Below, piece by piece: positions 21,333-34,614 of a stretch of DNA of 64,000 bases. The notes under the pieces are model-generated. The model was not told where the DNA came from. It did not search any database and saw nothing but the letters and a program-made list of their open reading frames with translations. Source of the DNA: Leucocoprinus leucothites (lineage: Eukaryota; Basidiomycota; Agaricomycetes; Agaricales; Agaricaceae); the NCBI GenBank assembly GCA_013368445.1, contig JAACJO010000004.1, positions 2,046,001 through 2,110,000 of the forward strand. The letters are read 5' to 3'. Every line of letters begins with the position of its first letter. Within the stretch, counting starts at the first letter, position 1. A program made the translations under genes and the position numbers.

Positions 21333-23918
21333 GGCGGGTCGTAATATCCGCCATCCCTCTCTATCTGTACGTGCCATTCTTCACGTAGATCAATTTAGTC
21401 GACTCATCGCTTTACTAATGTCCAGCGACCATCAGGAGTTGCGGGCACAATGAATTGTGTACTTGATTGCATTCAATGTATCATCAGCCAAATCACTTTT
21501 TTATTTATTGCCTCGACTGCCTGGCCGAAAGAACACACCCTCCGCATTTTCTCAGACTCGCATAGGCTAGGAAATCGACCATCCTCGACTCATGCCAGAA
21601 GGGCATGTGTTAGCCTTGCTCTCCCGGTGCTGGACACGGACGAACTCTAAATAACTTTGAGAAGGAGTATGTTATTACGATCATCACGCACTCATTCGAC
21701 ATCACTTTACATAGTTTCCTGTCCCCACAGGGAGGCGTTCATGACCTCCAATGATTATCACCGCATTGTAGCCTTGCCTCATGCCCTTACCGTTTGTATC
21801 CGTTGTTATCACCTGAAGTAGATACCCTCTGAAGCTCTTTTACGCGGACTCGAACGTTTTGAGGCACTACTATCATGTTTAAAATATTTCAAACTGCAAG
21901 GGAAAATCAAGTATTCTTAGCCATAGGCTGTCTACCCTTAGGCCTTAGTCGTGATAGCGGGTCACATCGTACCATCTGCTTCTTCGATCACTGTCAACAC
22001 GACCTTATGCGGCTGCTCGGTATCTTTCATGAAGCTCAAGCGCTCAAAGAATGACATCACTCAACTACAATCCCTCACACCGGGTACGGGCTCTTCACTC
22101 TTCCGAGAGGGGGAGGAACGACAACGATGATGACTAGAATTCGGCAACTGTGGTGCGAGGAGTATGTATGTACCATAGGGGTAATGTAAGCTATGGAGGA
22201 AAAAAGAGTTCAAAGGAAATGAGGAAGGTGAACAACAGCGACAATGATAACGACAAATGGGCATTACTTCTCATGGGTAGAAGTATTAGAAGTGAAAATG
22301 CGTAAAGTGAAAACAGAGGGAGAGTGACAATCAAAGTGGCATCCAAACAGGTGGGGAGGGAGAATCGAGAGGTAAGGAGAAGAAAACAGTGATGTCATGA
22401 GGGGAGGAGTACCACTCATCAAAAATGCAAAGTCGATGATGTGAAGAAAAAGTAAAATAGCTTGAGGAAAATGAAAATTCGATTGCCCAAAAAGAAACCG
22501 TCATTTCAAAATCCCAGAAAAGGAACAAGATGGAAGTATGATGTTGATTGGAAGTCGGTGATTGACTGATCGATGATCGGCGGAATGAAGCGCGTAGACG
22601 ACGAGGGGTTGATGGAGAGGTCAATGGAACGGAGTGCTAGGTCATCTGGTTGACGCAGGAGGCCAGCCGCGACTATACAGGGTTGATAGGGCCACAAGTA
22701 TTTGATGGAGTAGGAGGGCACATACGGATGGGCTTGATGTGCCTCAACAAATACCAAATCCTTGCGTAGAGGGCAACGAAAACCTTGGTCCCTCTTAGAT
22801 GCCTTCTTGATCCTGACGACCGTCGCCAGCTCACCCAGCCAGGAGAGCGTATGGTACGCGCCAGGCCCGAAATATCCCAAAACACTTGGGAAGTCGGACG
22901 AATGGCTGGCCGCGTACATATGACCTGATCCCATTCCGACCAAATCGCCATCTATTTCCGTCAAAAAACCCCAAGTCCCCGCGGGGGCACCACAGCCATC
23001 TGCCCCCCATCCCGCCTGACGTGTCCTTCCTTCCTCGACGTTCAATAAATAGCACCAGTCTACACCATGCCTTCAACCAGCTGAACGAGGGAGCAATCCG
23101 AAAAGCACCCAGGCACGGTGAAACTCCGGACCCGGGGCAAGAAAAGAAGCATCCTTGGGATTTGGAACCACCGAGCTTAAAAATAGCGGAAGAAAGGGCA
23201 AAAATCAAGGGGTTGCGAGATCGGGATGTTCAATTATGAGAGTATTTCAACAATAGGGTCTTCTAAAGAGGATCACTCCGAGTGCTGCAAAGAGGTGGAG
23301 GTGCGAAGAGGGAGGACGGAGTGAGCAGGAACAGAACAAACCCTTGCAAGCTCGCGTTGGATGTGTGAGAGCGATGGATGATGCTATGACGAATAGCTTT
23401 CCCGAGAACACGAGAAAAGGTGCACGAAAAAGTATTCCATTCGGCTCGAGTCGAGTAATTAACCCACTTGGCCCTTTTGGTGGGAATCACCCAAATACCT
23501 CCCCATGTCCCACCCGATACAGATGCCGGTTACGCCGAAACGAGAAGATGGTCGGAGGCAGGTCATTGTTCGAACCGTCGGGTCGTCGCGATACGTGTGT
23601 AATAAAATGTGTTTAGTTTTCATTTCTCATAGTCGATCAAGGCCATCGACCATGGTTTTGTACGTATGGTGTTCGTGTTCATGTTCGTATCCAAGGAAGC
23701 CGTGCGTTTGCGTGTGATCCGAATAACATAATGCGATGCATTGCCAAATGTTCTACAGCGCAAATTCAGAATGTAGTTGCGATGTGGCCGATTTTGATTG
23801 TATGTTGTATGCGGTTAACGAGCGTGACCCAGGGCGCAGGGGTTAGGCGATGGATAAGTTAATCGGAGGTTATAATTCACAAAGCGAGGAGGGAGAGGTC
23901 TCGCAGGGAGTGCGGCTT
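21333..23918. other. Gene-poor stretch, 2.6 kb
   Basis: No convincing gene. The longest minus-strand frame (about 180 codons, ending near 22506) overlaps other frames and has no recognisable domain. Purine-rich runs occur around 22320-22460. This is the border between GTPase cluster 1 and the MED19 gene. Confidence 0.4.
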
Positions 23919-25370
23919 TTACACGCCCTGGGGCGTAGGTTGTTGTACAGGCGCAGTGACGTCTCTTGCCTGTCCTTGCACATCCTAGGAAGCCCGTAAT
24001 TAGATCTTTTGGATACAAGTGGTAGAAATTGGACAGAACCCACCATACGCTGCTTTTTCATGGGTCTAGGTCGTACACCTGCAATGCCGGCCTTGGCATT
24101 CATCGTCTGTGCACCATTTCCATTTCCAACACCATTTACCACGCCATTCATATAGGTCGAGTTTGTTGTCGGAGGGACACCATTGACGGGTATCGTCCCA
24201 TCCTCGCGCTCGCGCTTCTTCCCTCTTAGTGACTCGGAGCTCGCACTTGTAGGTGTCGAAACCATAAGAGAAGGCACCGGTTCCTGTTTGATATTTATTG
24301 ATGGTGCAGTCGAGGATGGTCTTGGCACAGTTGAGCCTGGTCTGGGAACAGTGGAACCGGGGCGTGGCACAGCTGAACCAGGGCGTGGAAGCATAGATGA
24401 CTGAGGTCTCGGGGTTCCAACCGGTTTAGGCGTTGATGATATGGAAGATGATATCTGGGGTATGGCCGAAGCACCCCTGAGAGGCTGAGGTTGTACGACT
24501 GCAGGTGAGCTCGAACCAGCCGCCACAGCCTGCATTGCTGCTGCTGCTTGCGCCTGTTGTGCCTTTGCCAGGCGTTTGAGTTCTTTCTGTAGAATGGTAA
24601 GCGATAGGCTATCTAAGAGCACAGAGTACACGCACCCGCTTCTTTCGGTCCTCCCGGGCTTGAGCAGATTCGACGATCAGCGTGGTTACGTTCCACTGCA
24701 GAGTATGACTAAGAACGGGACGAAGAAACAGAAACAGAAAAATTAAAACATACGCCTTTGAGGCCCTCCAAACTGACGGCAAAAGCCTCCTGCTGAGTCC
24801 TGGCGTCGAACTGACGGATGCGGTTGCGCTGTTTCTCCGGAACAAGCATGGTCTGAGTGAGGTAATTGTCCTTCTTCATCGAGTGCTTGCCTGCGCCGAG
24901 TTATGCAGGAGCTCAAAGGAAGGAGAACACTCAGCAGACACACCTGGGATACCCTTGATGAGAGCCTTGTAGCTATTTTTCTTCTTCTTATCCTTCCCAC
25001 TCGCTACACCCTCATCCTCCTCCTGGTCTGGTCCAGTCCCGGGGGTCTGAGGGACGGTGGCGGGGAGGGCGGGATCTTGTTCACGACCTTTACCCTTGTC
25101 AAGGGCGGACTGACCGGCCGGAGCGGCGCGTATCTGGCCGTCGTTTGTGTACTGTGTTGCGTATGGGCGGACATACTTGTCGTAGGCGGGGAGGAGGCGG
25201 AAGCGGGCGAGGAGGTCTTGGGTGCTCGCGAGGTGCTGGCGCGGCGGTGGCGGGCCTGTCGGGCCGCGTGGTGAGTGAGGGCTGAGAACAGAGGGATTTT
25301 GATTACCTTGGGGTGGTAGATAGAGGGCGGGTTGGGATGAGGGCCCCGCTTGGGCGTTGCTGGGCTGCAT
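23919..25370 (-). CDS. MED19: Mediator complex subunit 19 (Rox3 family)
   Basis: Nuclear subunit of the Mediator head module, linking activators to RNA polymerase II. Starts at 25370 with a Pro/Gln-rich leader, then the family core 'RFRLLPAYDKYVRPYATQY', 'YKALIKGIPG', an exon beginning with 'HSMKKDNYL', 'NRIRQFDARTQQEAFAVSLE' and 'LIVESAQAREDRKKR'. A disordered tail contains a 'VPRPGST' tandem repeat and a basic stretch 'GKKRERED'. The tail ends 'RPMKKQRM' and, after a final intron, 'DVQGQARDV' to 'PTPQGV' with the stop at 23919-23921. Using that splice gives the ending typical of basidiomycete MED19 rather than the longer unspliced frame ending at 23870. Five exons. MFS (2) lies just upstream, in the same orientation. 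Confidence 0.85.
24303..24400 (-). repeat. Short tandem repeat in MED19 tail
   Basis: About four to five imperfect 21-base units encoding 'VPRPGST'-like heptads. Units differ by a few bases each, consistent with slippage and drift. It lies inside the disordered tail and is probably variable between strains. Confidence 0.7.
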
Positions 25371-25473
25371 GGCTCAGTTCAGAGTCCCACTGTGATAACA
25401 ACTCTGACGCCTCTTCTCTGTGTGCGTCTGTTTGCCATCGCCGGTCCGAATAATGGGTTTATTATGTAATTAT

Positions 25474-28140
25474 TTACACATCCGAGTCGTACCCAGCTGC
25501 ACCGCCCCTCAGATCTTTACTGACCCTCGACCGCCCTCGCTCTCCCTCTCCCCGCCTCTTCCGCTTCTTGCCTATCTTCTGCACGGGATTGCGCACCAAT
25601 AACATTAACAACAAACTGACACTCAGCATCCCAGCAGCCACCATGAATATCGCCTTGGGCATAGCAGCCACGGTGCTACTATAAACGAGTCCAAACATCA
25701 TCGGCTACAACGCCTTGTCATCAGTTGTCACGCTCAAACGTGAAAAAATAAGAGTTTCTCACCCCAAGGATCATCGATCCAATCGATTGCAGGAACGCAA
25801 ACGCACCAAACAACCCTCCCACATTCCGTGTCTCCGCCGGAGCCGAAGACTGGGAACCCTGTCCTTCAGCAGACTCGGCATCCTCACTCATCTCTCTCGC
25901 TTGCAAAATACACAGTGTCAAACTATGTATGGCCGGCGCCGCTCCCGTTCCGAAACTCGCCATCCCAGATGCAAGCACAAACAGCGCCTGACTATGCTCC
26001 AAACCGACGCCACTGGATTTTCGCCCTACAGAAGTGTGGCGGAATGTTGGCGCAGGTGATGCGATGATAAGGAGGTTCGCAACAACGTCCATCAGGAACG
26101 AACATCTCGTTAGTGTTAAGTCGAACGAGATCTCGCGACCTAGTTGGCTTCGTGTCGGTTTTGGCTTGCTTCCGTCCGAGGGGATGGCCATGGATGTACT
26201 CTTGCCTTTGTTCTTGCCTTTTATGAGCCTGCCTTTGCTTTTAGACGATGTGGTGTCTCCTGGCTTTGGCTTGAATAGTCCAATGACATCTATATTTTAA
26301 CTTCAGCCATGATCTGATAAACTGTTTCGCTCGACTTACAAGGAAGCACCAATAACAGCGCAATCGCTCGGACGCCTCCAAGATACGAAATATACCAGCT
26401 CAGCTGTTCAGCACCCCATCCGTACACATGTTCCGCATACAAATACTTGAGCTGATACAAACCCTAAATTCAAATACCCATAAGCTACATCGTACACCCA
26501 AAAACAATGCACAAAATCCACTTACAGCGCAAAGCATCAAGCCAAAATACCCAAAAGCAAGCACCGTCAAACTCCAATCTCTCCTCATCCTCATCCCAAC
26601 ACGATCTCTCACCAAAACCGGCAAGAAAACCGCCAACGGAGCAATCAACCCCGCCACCAACCCCACACTCTCACCCTCACCCTCAATGTCCTGATCTCCA
26701 TCAGTACGACCTTCTTCCTCCTCTCCTCCCTCCTCCGCACCCATCCCAACCCTCGCTCTACCCTTCCCCTTTCCCCTCTCCCTAATCCTCCTCTTCGCTC
26801 TCTCCCACTCCTCCATAGCCTTCCCCCTCTTTTCCTCATCCAAACTCTCAGGAAACACAAACACCGCCAATAAAAAGTTCACAAACGAGCAAACAACCGC
26901 TACCCAAAACACACTAGTCACATTCTTCGTATTCTTATTCGTACTTGATTTTTGAATGAGATAACCACTGATCGAAGGTCCGATAAATACCCCGAGGTAG
27001 GTTACACCCGTGAACCTTGAGAATACGTGTGCGCGAGAACCAGAGGATGTGCAATCTGATACATATGCAGACGTCGTAGCTTGTAGAGTCGACCAGCCTC
27101 CTAGTGCACCTTCTACGATTGGTGCGATCAATAGGAGGATATGACCGTGTTTAGATAATGGCGACCCAGGTGTTGAAACCAATATAAATACCAAATCCCT
27201 TCAAAAGCATATCAGCCTTCACTCTTAGCTTAAAACTCAATCACTCACGTCAAAAACAATCCCAAAGTAGCTCCAGCAAGAACCCTCGTCCTCCCATGTC
27301 GTTCACCAAAATGCCCCACCAGCCCGTAGTCAAAGCAGACAACAGCCCATCGTCGTAGTCATCAGCATCTGCAACCTCGCAGCCCCAGCTTGAACATCCG
27401 GGTTCGACACACACTTTGATGAAGGTATTGAACGAGGATCAGATGTCCCGTCGTTCGGATCATATGTATCATCATCTGGTGATGACGGTGAAAATATGGG
27501 TCCTCCGTCGATGATGGATTGTGTACCCAGTGTAGGTGCGGAGTCTGGGAAGTGAGGTGAGAGATGCAAGAGGTTGGAGTAAGGGAAAGGGGAAGAGGAG
27601 GAGGGTGAGGTTGAGTTGAAAAAGGAGTTTGAGGTAGTGTTGATGCTGCTGATTTGAGGGTGGTGGATTCCGTAAACTCGATGGCATGAAAGCTGTGTAA
27701 ACACTTCAACGCGCGGTGCGAGTGTCATTCCTCGCTGTAATAGATTTAGATGCGCTTGACACTACAAAATTCCACAACAAACACACTGTAATAGATGCAA
27801 TGAGCGCAAACGGCACAAGCCTAAACACAAACCACGGTCATGAGCGCTTCGTCCCCCAACAAGCCAAGAAAGCTCACCACAGAGGTCTAGCTCTATAAAA
27901 CGGCTTCTTCTCCTTCGCCTTTCCCTTCGCCTTCGCTCCCTTACGCTTCCCTTTAGCCGATGAACGACCCTGCCCAGACTCGATTGAACCAGTCAACAAC
28001 GGCACGCGCTCATCCACCTCAACCTCCTCGTCAATTCGATGTATACGTGACATGTCTAGTCGAGGTAACTGTGGACTCGTAGACGTACTTCCACCCGCCA
28101 CATTCCCATCTCCATCTTCTAGCGTGTACTTGTGCGCCAT
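25474..28140 (-). CDS. Major facilitator superfamily transporter (2)
   Basis: Paralogue of the MFS gene at 5102-7463. Starts 'MAHKYTLEDGDGN' at 28140; the cytoplasmic leader contains a basic run ('GKRKGAKAKGKAKEKK') before TM1 'LVPFALIASIT'. A 53-base intron then leads to the family signature 'RGMTLAPRVEVFTQLSC'. Further marks are 'APIVEGALGGWSTLQATTSA', 'DCTSSGSRAHVFSRFTGV', 'FPESLDEEKRGKAMEEWERA' in the central loop, 'VYSSTVAAMPKAIFMVAAGM' near the last TM, and a basic tail. The central loop is unusually rich in Glu/Gly/Arg. Probably a drug/proton antiporter-like exporter; substrate unknown. About ten exons, not all borders resolved. Its 3' end is 103 bases from the MED19 start codon. Confidence 0.75.
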
Positions 28141-30404
28141 AGTTAAATAGAAGCTGTTGTCGTTTCTTTACGAGAATAAAGCAATCTAGGCTTGAAACGT
28201 CCTCGGGTGGCTCGTCCGGTCCCCGACGATACCAAGATATTAAATGTAGAATTGGAGCCCAGCGAACCGAGAGATAAGATAAACCCCAGTCGACACTAGT
28301 AGATAGTCGAGCGCGTAAGAGAACGAGGGAGTGGCCGAGGACGAGAGTGCGCTTCAAGAAATAATAAAACCTCCAGCAATAAGCAAGAGATATCTAGCAG
28401 TCGATAAACATATGCAAGATAACGCAAGGGCCGGAGGGGACAAGGGGTTTCAAAGGGTGTGTGATCCCAGGAAGACCTTGAGCTTTATATATCACTGAGC
28501 TTTCCCCGCTAATTAGGGGTTCCGGCTGCGGCAGACCCTGAAATCAAGTATACAAATCAGACCCAATTCAGAAATTAAACCCAAATGCGCTAGAGTGCTC
28601 ACAAACAAAGTAAACCAGGTTCGCGAACCCTGAATGCTTCCGGAACTTGGAAGGAAATGAGGACCAATGAAGGCGAGGTGTGCAGTGAGAGAGTGTGTGT
28701 GAGGAAATGATAGACAGAAAAGAAACGAGTTTGATCCACGCCTCGGCCTTGCTACAAACAAGTGGGAGAGGGCGTTGATGTCCGTCAAAGGAGGGTTGAT
28801 TGATGAACCCACCAATCCAATGCTAGCAGGTGTAAGAACAATGGGCGGTGAACGCCCAGTAACAACGTGTGTAAGAGCTTATAATAATAATGACCAATAC
28901 CTCCTTTGCCGTGCCCCTTGCGAAACAGCCGTAGTTTTGATTTGATTTGCCAGCCTCGATTAGCATGTCCAAGAGGGGAAACAGCGCTCAAAGCCTCATG
29001 CAAGGGGTTTCACACCAAGGCCTAATTTGGTTCGAATGAGGATTAAGATTTCCAATTTTGAAAGCCCAATGAAAGGGGTTTCTGAATTCAGTCGTGTTCA
29101 GGTGATTGGTGATGGAGTACACACGCGCATTGTAGAAGCGGCAGGAACTGAAGTGGTGGGTATGAGGAAATGCATTACACGAGGTGTGTAGTGGATATGC
29201 TTCCGGAAAGTATGGCGGCATGGGTTCTAGCTATATATGTACGTCATCGTGTATCATCAGTGACTGAGTTGTGAAAGTCTCTGGGACTACATACAGCATT
29301 CATGACTTATGATATGATTTATGAAGTGCCCAGAACAAGGAACCAGCTCATCTATCAAAATAGAACTTGAAGGGACCTACTTGCAACTCTCGTGCTTGAT
29401 CCAGGCTACTTACACGGCTGCACCTGACGGAAGAGAGCGGGAAGCAGCCGAGCATTGTGTAAACGTATTCCCTAATCTGGACAATGTTCACACCTCACAA
29501 TCGGAGTCAGTGTAGGTGGGCTGGTCCAGTTGTATTTCACGCTGAGAGCCGCAGCGGACACACTCACAGCAGCATTGAACGCTTCGATCCAGGAAAATCA
29601 TCCTTATACCCCTCAAATTCAGCTGTTTTATCCCCTCCTTGGACAGCTTTTTACTCGGAGCTGGTTACAACGGTGTACACCAGTGTGGACTTTTTTTTTT
29701 TGACTTGATGGGAATGCACCACCTTGAACGACGAAGTTACCTGGCTCCGACTGGTCCTACGGAATGGAAATTTATAGTCCAACAGTTACTAGTGTTAACT
29801 GGTCTTGGCCATATCAATAAGACTTGGTTCTGGCCCACGTCTCCCGATGGCCATCATAAATTTACGAAAATCAATCAAGCAACAGAAGCTCTGCACTGGC
29901 AATGAAACTCTTCACGACCCAATCAGCAGTTGGTGTGCTAGGCTCGCCTTCTTTCCAGAAGCTTACAAATGGCATATTTTTGCATTTGCAATGTACATAA
30001 TCAACTGTTGGTCGTGAAGAACCAACCCTCGTCCTACAGTCTTTTTGATTCGGCCCCTCCAATACTTGGCATCGCATCAACATAGCTTTCCAAGCCGTGT
30101 CTGATAATGTAATATGTTCGCCGGCCTGCTATCGCCTCTGATATTGTTCGGTATAGAGAAACCATCATATAACTCATCATTTGGTCGCGTTCTTGATGAC
30201 CATGTTCGTAGAAAAGAAACTCCAGTGCATATCTAAGCGATGCTGTGGGCGGAGTGAGAGCTCCTTTCTTTCCTTTCGTTGGCTGGTCCCTTTCGCTTCC
30301 AACCCGTGGCTCATTATCTTCCCCATTGTCTAGCCGTTGATCGGCATTCTCTTTTCATTTCACAACACTCCACTTACAATCAGCAGCTGGATCCTGACAA
30401 TTTT
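28141..30404. other. Gene-poor stretch, 2.3 kb
   Basis: Divergent spacer between MFS (2) and the third seven-TM gene. Small frames on both strands (for example 29321-29515 and 29639-29905) overlap and match nothing known. A 12-base T run lies at about 29690-29701. The last 150 bases are pyrimidine-rich and may be the promoter of the seven-TM gene. Confidence 0.4.
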
Positions 30405-31903
30405 ATGGAGATCCTACAGTCCAACTGGAAGAGCATCCTTATCGCTTTTAACGTCCTCTCCGTCGCCTCGGTCATCCTCATTATCCTCACCCTTCTTCCC
30501 CCACTCCTCAGTAGATCTGGGCATAGGCGCCCTCCCTGGTATGGTCATATGTTATCATGGCTCGTCTTTTCTGTTACTCTGTTACTACTCCTCGGACATC
30601 AAGAGGACCGCCAACCTCCTGCCGGACTGTGCTTTGTGCAGAGCGCATTGTTATATGCTACACCACCACTGTGCGTGTTTCCGTTGTATTGTCAACCCCA
30701 TATCATCGCCTCTGATTCTGATTGTCACCCAGAATCGCCTTTTCTATGGCTTGTTACCTTCTCGATGTATGTATGAGCGGGCTTATCGACGTGTTAGCAC
30801 CGCATTACACCGATCTCTCCCTTGTAGATTGCTTTGGCGGTGGTAACACTCCTTGATACCAAGTCGCTGCGTAGGAGGAAGGCCTGGATATCGGTTATCG
30901 TGAGTTTCGGCACTCGTGGATATCATTTCACCTACTTCGATCATTAACCTGGACTTAGCTTGGGCTTTTCCCGTGGTTTGTTTTTTTGGCCGTCTTAATC
31001 GAAGTGTCTATTGTAGGGATTTTCCTATTTCTCTTGAAGACCGCAATTTACGAATGTCTTCCACAGTTTTTTGCAACCGCTAGCAAGAGCTTCGTACCGA
31101 GTGGGAACCCAGAGATACATTTATTTTGTCATTATAACAGTAAACCATCGTAACCATCATTTACTAATCTTGAAACGCTGATGTACTGAACTCGTTCTGC
31201 CTGTTCACAGAAATATGATCACTGGAACTTTACTTACATTAGCTGCTATCGCCTTGTTTTCTACCAAAGGTATGTCTAGCTTTTGGCAGCAACTTGTCAT
31301 ATACAGTGGATCAGAACTTACTTCGCGTTCTGTTTTTTTTTTTTTAGCATGGATGGTCATTCTACTGGTCCGCAAGTTCAGGTCGTGCGAACGACCAAGT
31401 GCCATAATCTCGCAAATGGTTCTTTCCGCTTTCATTCGAACTTGTGCCTTTGTCGGAATCTCTCTCGTCGGCATTATGTATGCTCATCATCTCCTCTCCG
31501 TGATATAAGGGATCTCATATCTTGGATACTTTCCTCGACAGCATCAGCGAGCTGTCGTGTACAATCAAAGATCACGAACTAGGCTGGGGCCTAGTGATGC
31601 CTATATGTAAGACTCTCTCAATTAAACCGTAAGTGCCTAATGATTGATTCACGATGTCTAGTGCCCATTGCAGCCGCTTTGATGTATGGTGTTCACGCTG
31701 TGGGTTTCAGCTTCATAGGAGTCGATCGGTCACGATAGCTTACACTGCGCAATGGATGCTTGCAGGATGTGATACATTGCCTCATGTTCCGGAGAAAGGC
31801 AGAAGATAAGTCGGAGGAGGAAAGGGAAGAAAAGCCTGACTTCAGGCCTCAGGACGAAGAAACTACAATATCACAGGTTAAGCATCAATATGAATCTCGA
31901 TAA
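30405..31903 (+). CDS. Seven-TM receptor-like membrane protein (paralogue C)
   Basis: Third member of the family at 109 and 2442. Starts at the ATG 30405 ('MEILQSNWKS'); the open frame upstream has no better start. TM1 'VLSVASVILIILTLLPPLL' and TM2 follow, with 'GHQEDRQPP' in place of the 'GRQ.GPEP' motif of A and B. Then TM3 'IAFSMACYLLD', TM4 'LGLFPWFVFLAVLIEVSI', a loop with 'HLFCHYNSKPS', TM5 'LLTLAAIALFSTK', a basic loop 'VRKFRSCERPS', TM6 'RTCAFVGISLVGIM', TM7 'VPIAAALMYGVHA' and an acidic tail 'DKSEEEREEKPDFRPQ'. About ten exons at positions equivalent to A and B. More diverged than A is from B. Convergent with the GH5 gene. Confidence 0.75.
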
Positions 31904-32137
31904 CTTAGACAGCGCCTCGTCTCTGTCAATGTGCTGAGCATGGGTCTGGGACGGTTCCCCCGACTCTTTCATTCAATTTTAGATCTTGATTATTTATTCA
32001 CCCATGCCTCAATCTTTACTGCGCGTCTCAATCAATCAGTATTCAATTGTTTAAGATAAAATGCGTATATGCGAAGCTGTGATTCCTAATACATGCGGTA
32101 AACCGCCTCAAGGCAGTCTTTTTCAATTTACAGGAAG

Positions 32138-33851
32138 GGCTTAAGGGCCTCAGGGAGGATACGAGAGATAGCAGCACCATTAGGGGGCTCAATGGATTGG
32201 AAGTACTGGAAACAATTTGATTAGTCTTTGCCCATTTCCGCCGGATGAGAAGAAAACTCACGGTACCCCACCAAGGGCCAGCTGCCCACCAAGAGATACC
32301 GATCCAGACACTGCCAGAGGTTTGCAAGGTGCAAAGAGCACCCTTGACGGCAGCAATGCAGACATCGTTGGAGCCAGCACCAATCTCACCGAGGAAGCCC
32401 TTCTTGTTGTTATCCTTGAGCCATTGAGTAGCCTGTTTCAGGCGCTCGGCACCAATGGTCGAGGAGACACATTGGGCCGAAGTTCCAGAGCCATCAGAAT
32501 CGAGATATTGGTGCATCTCGATGGCAACGTTGTTGTTGGGGTCGGTAAGGGAGGCGAACGCAGCAGCATTGCCAGAAGAAGACCAAGTCCAGGCACCGGT
32601 CCAAGCTGTTGAATATGTCAATGGAAATCCAGGCGTGACAGTGCCTTGTTCAAGACTCACAAGTACCCTCAACGAGAATGAGCTGAGTAGCACCGGTCTT
32701 ACGGATTGCGTTGACAGCGGCTTGCATCTAGTAATTTGATGAGGAACGGACAAATCTTCAGACATAGAAGGAAAGAGAAACGCACCGCCTGGTAGACAAC
32801 ACCAGCATCAATACCATTGGGCTCGTTCATGAGATCGAAGATAACATGGTCGTTGGACTTGAATTGGTTTGCAAGGTTCGTCCAGACTGTGGTAGTGAGC
32901 CAGATCGATCAGCCAGCCAACCAACCTATATCAAAGCTGAGGCTTACAAGTAGCAAATCTGGTTCATTCCATCAGAAAAGTGACATGGTTATTCAAGTTG
33001 AAGACTTACGCATTGTTGTCCGAAATAATAGCGCCATTGTACCTCATGTAGTTGTGGGGTTCAATGATAGCGTAGGCACCCTTGCCGGTGATGTAGCTAA
33101 CAATCTACAACCATAGTGTGCGGTAAGATACACATTCGATTGGATGGATCGCCTAGCTGCACTCACGGTCTTTAAGCCATCGAAGTAGGCGCTATTAAAG
33201 CTGCCAGTCATGCCACTCGAAGGAGGTGCAAGGCGTTCAAGCAAGAATGGAATGCGGAAGGTGTTGAAGCCTTGATTGACGAAGTAGTCAACTGAGGTGG
33301 GGCTGGGCCAGGTGTAGTCAGTGCCGAGCACACCCTAAGAGAACAGATGAAATGATCAGTAACAAAATCTCATTTACACGGTAACATATAACACACAGGA
33401 ATCTTGCCTTCACCGAATTCAGCACCAGACTGGTTAACACCAAAGTATTTCAACTTAGTCCTTGTTGCACCGCAAAGGGCATCGGAGGTGCCAGAAGGAG
33501 GAGAGGTCGTGGTACTGCCGGGAGGGTTGGAAGTGGACGACGGGCTTCCGGGCAAGCATTGGGAGTACCCTATATACGCAGTTAACACGGTTCAAGCTTG
33601 AGATATTCCTGGAATGTCAACGAAGACTCACATTCGTTCAAGGCGGTGCAAGAGGCGCCTGATACACAAGCGGTTTCACCAGACCAGCCATTACCCTAAT
33701 TACCATACAGGATATCGGTTAACTCATGTCCTGAGAAATGAAAAGAATGAAGTAGACATACACCACATTGGGCGTAGAGGGGTTGGGCACCTTTGACGGT
33801 GGAAACGAAGAGCGCCGCAGCTGCAACCAAGGAGGTGAAAGTGGACTTCAT
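32138..33851 (-). CDS. GH5 endo-beta-1,4-glucanase with N-terminal CBM1
   Basis: Secreted cellulase. Starts at 33851 with a signal peptide ('LVAAAALFVSTVKG'), then a fungal CBM1 cellulose-binding module across three exons ('AQPLYAQCG', 'GWSGETACVSG', 'CTALNEWYSQC'), a Ser/Thr/Pro/Gly linker, and a GH5 subfamily 5-type catalytic domain. Visible marks: 'KYFGVNQSGAEFGEGKIPG', 'RIPFLLERLAP', acid/base Glu in 'FDLMNEPNGID', 'EMHQYLDSDGSGTS' and nucleophile Glu in 'GFLGEIGAGSND', ending 'ILPEALKPFL'. It cuts internal bonds of cellulose during plant cell wall decay, so carbon-source regulation is expected though no site is identified. About nine exons. Intact. Confidence 0.92.
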
Positions 33852-34614
33852 ACTGTAACCAGCCTTCTGGGGTTACCAAGTTCACCTTTTAAACCTCCCC
33901 TTGAATGAGCAATGAATATGGGTCGTCCGTTATATTCCCGAATATCTCCCCAGTCGACATCACATGGGTAACTCTTTCCTCTTCGCCTAAACTTGGGATT
34001 GAACCAGAAATATGCCGTCGATCACAAGCGCAAGGGGTATATTACAAAAGTTCTCGGAGATGTCCAGGTGGTAAAATTTGTATGTTGGTTCCATTGAAAG
34101 TCAGTGGTGGTGGTCCTGGCCAGCGACTTTTGTCCTTGGTTTCTCCAATTTCATGAGACCAACCTGATTCTTCTGCCACTGTCTTTTTCTTGCACATTCA
34201 AGGATAATGAGGTCTCGCGGCTGATTTTCACTGTGAACAACGGGCCTGAAGAGGGAGGACGATAAAGACGAAGAAGTGCCAATGCCCGAATATTTTCCTT
34301 TGGAGCGTCATTGCGTCGTCACATGCCACGAGTCAACGCTTCAGCATTCCTTTTCCAGAGTCCGCTTCCTTTCAGCAACCGACACAACCCAGTCGCCATG
34401 GTCTTGTGGAGTGCTTTTGAATTATAATGCTGATGATTGCGGACTTTACGGTACTTGTTGTCGTTAGGGATAGTATAGGTGCACAGAGACTTGCGTTAAA
34501 GGCTGTCGTGGTATCAGGCACTTATGAAAAGTTGAGACGGCTTCCAGAGTCCAGTGCCTCAGAAATAAATAAGGACACGAAATAGAAAAGCAACATATAT
34601 CGTACAGCTAACAT
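33852..34614. promoter_or_regulatory. GH5 promoter region
   Basis: 763 bases upstream of the cellulase and downstream of the SARAF-like gene. No specific motif asserted; no gene seen. Confidence 0.4.

Noticed and set aside
22506..23045. Minus-strand open frame of about 180 codons in a gene-poor stretch
   Set aside because: No recognisable domain, no intron structure like the rest of the window, several overlapping frames of similar length on both strands; kept only as a remark.
23560..23590. Short match to a tRNA B-box on the minus strand
   Set aside because: No A-box, no cloverleaf and no acceptor stem could be drawn around it.
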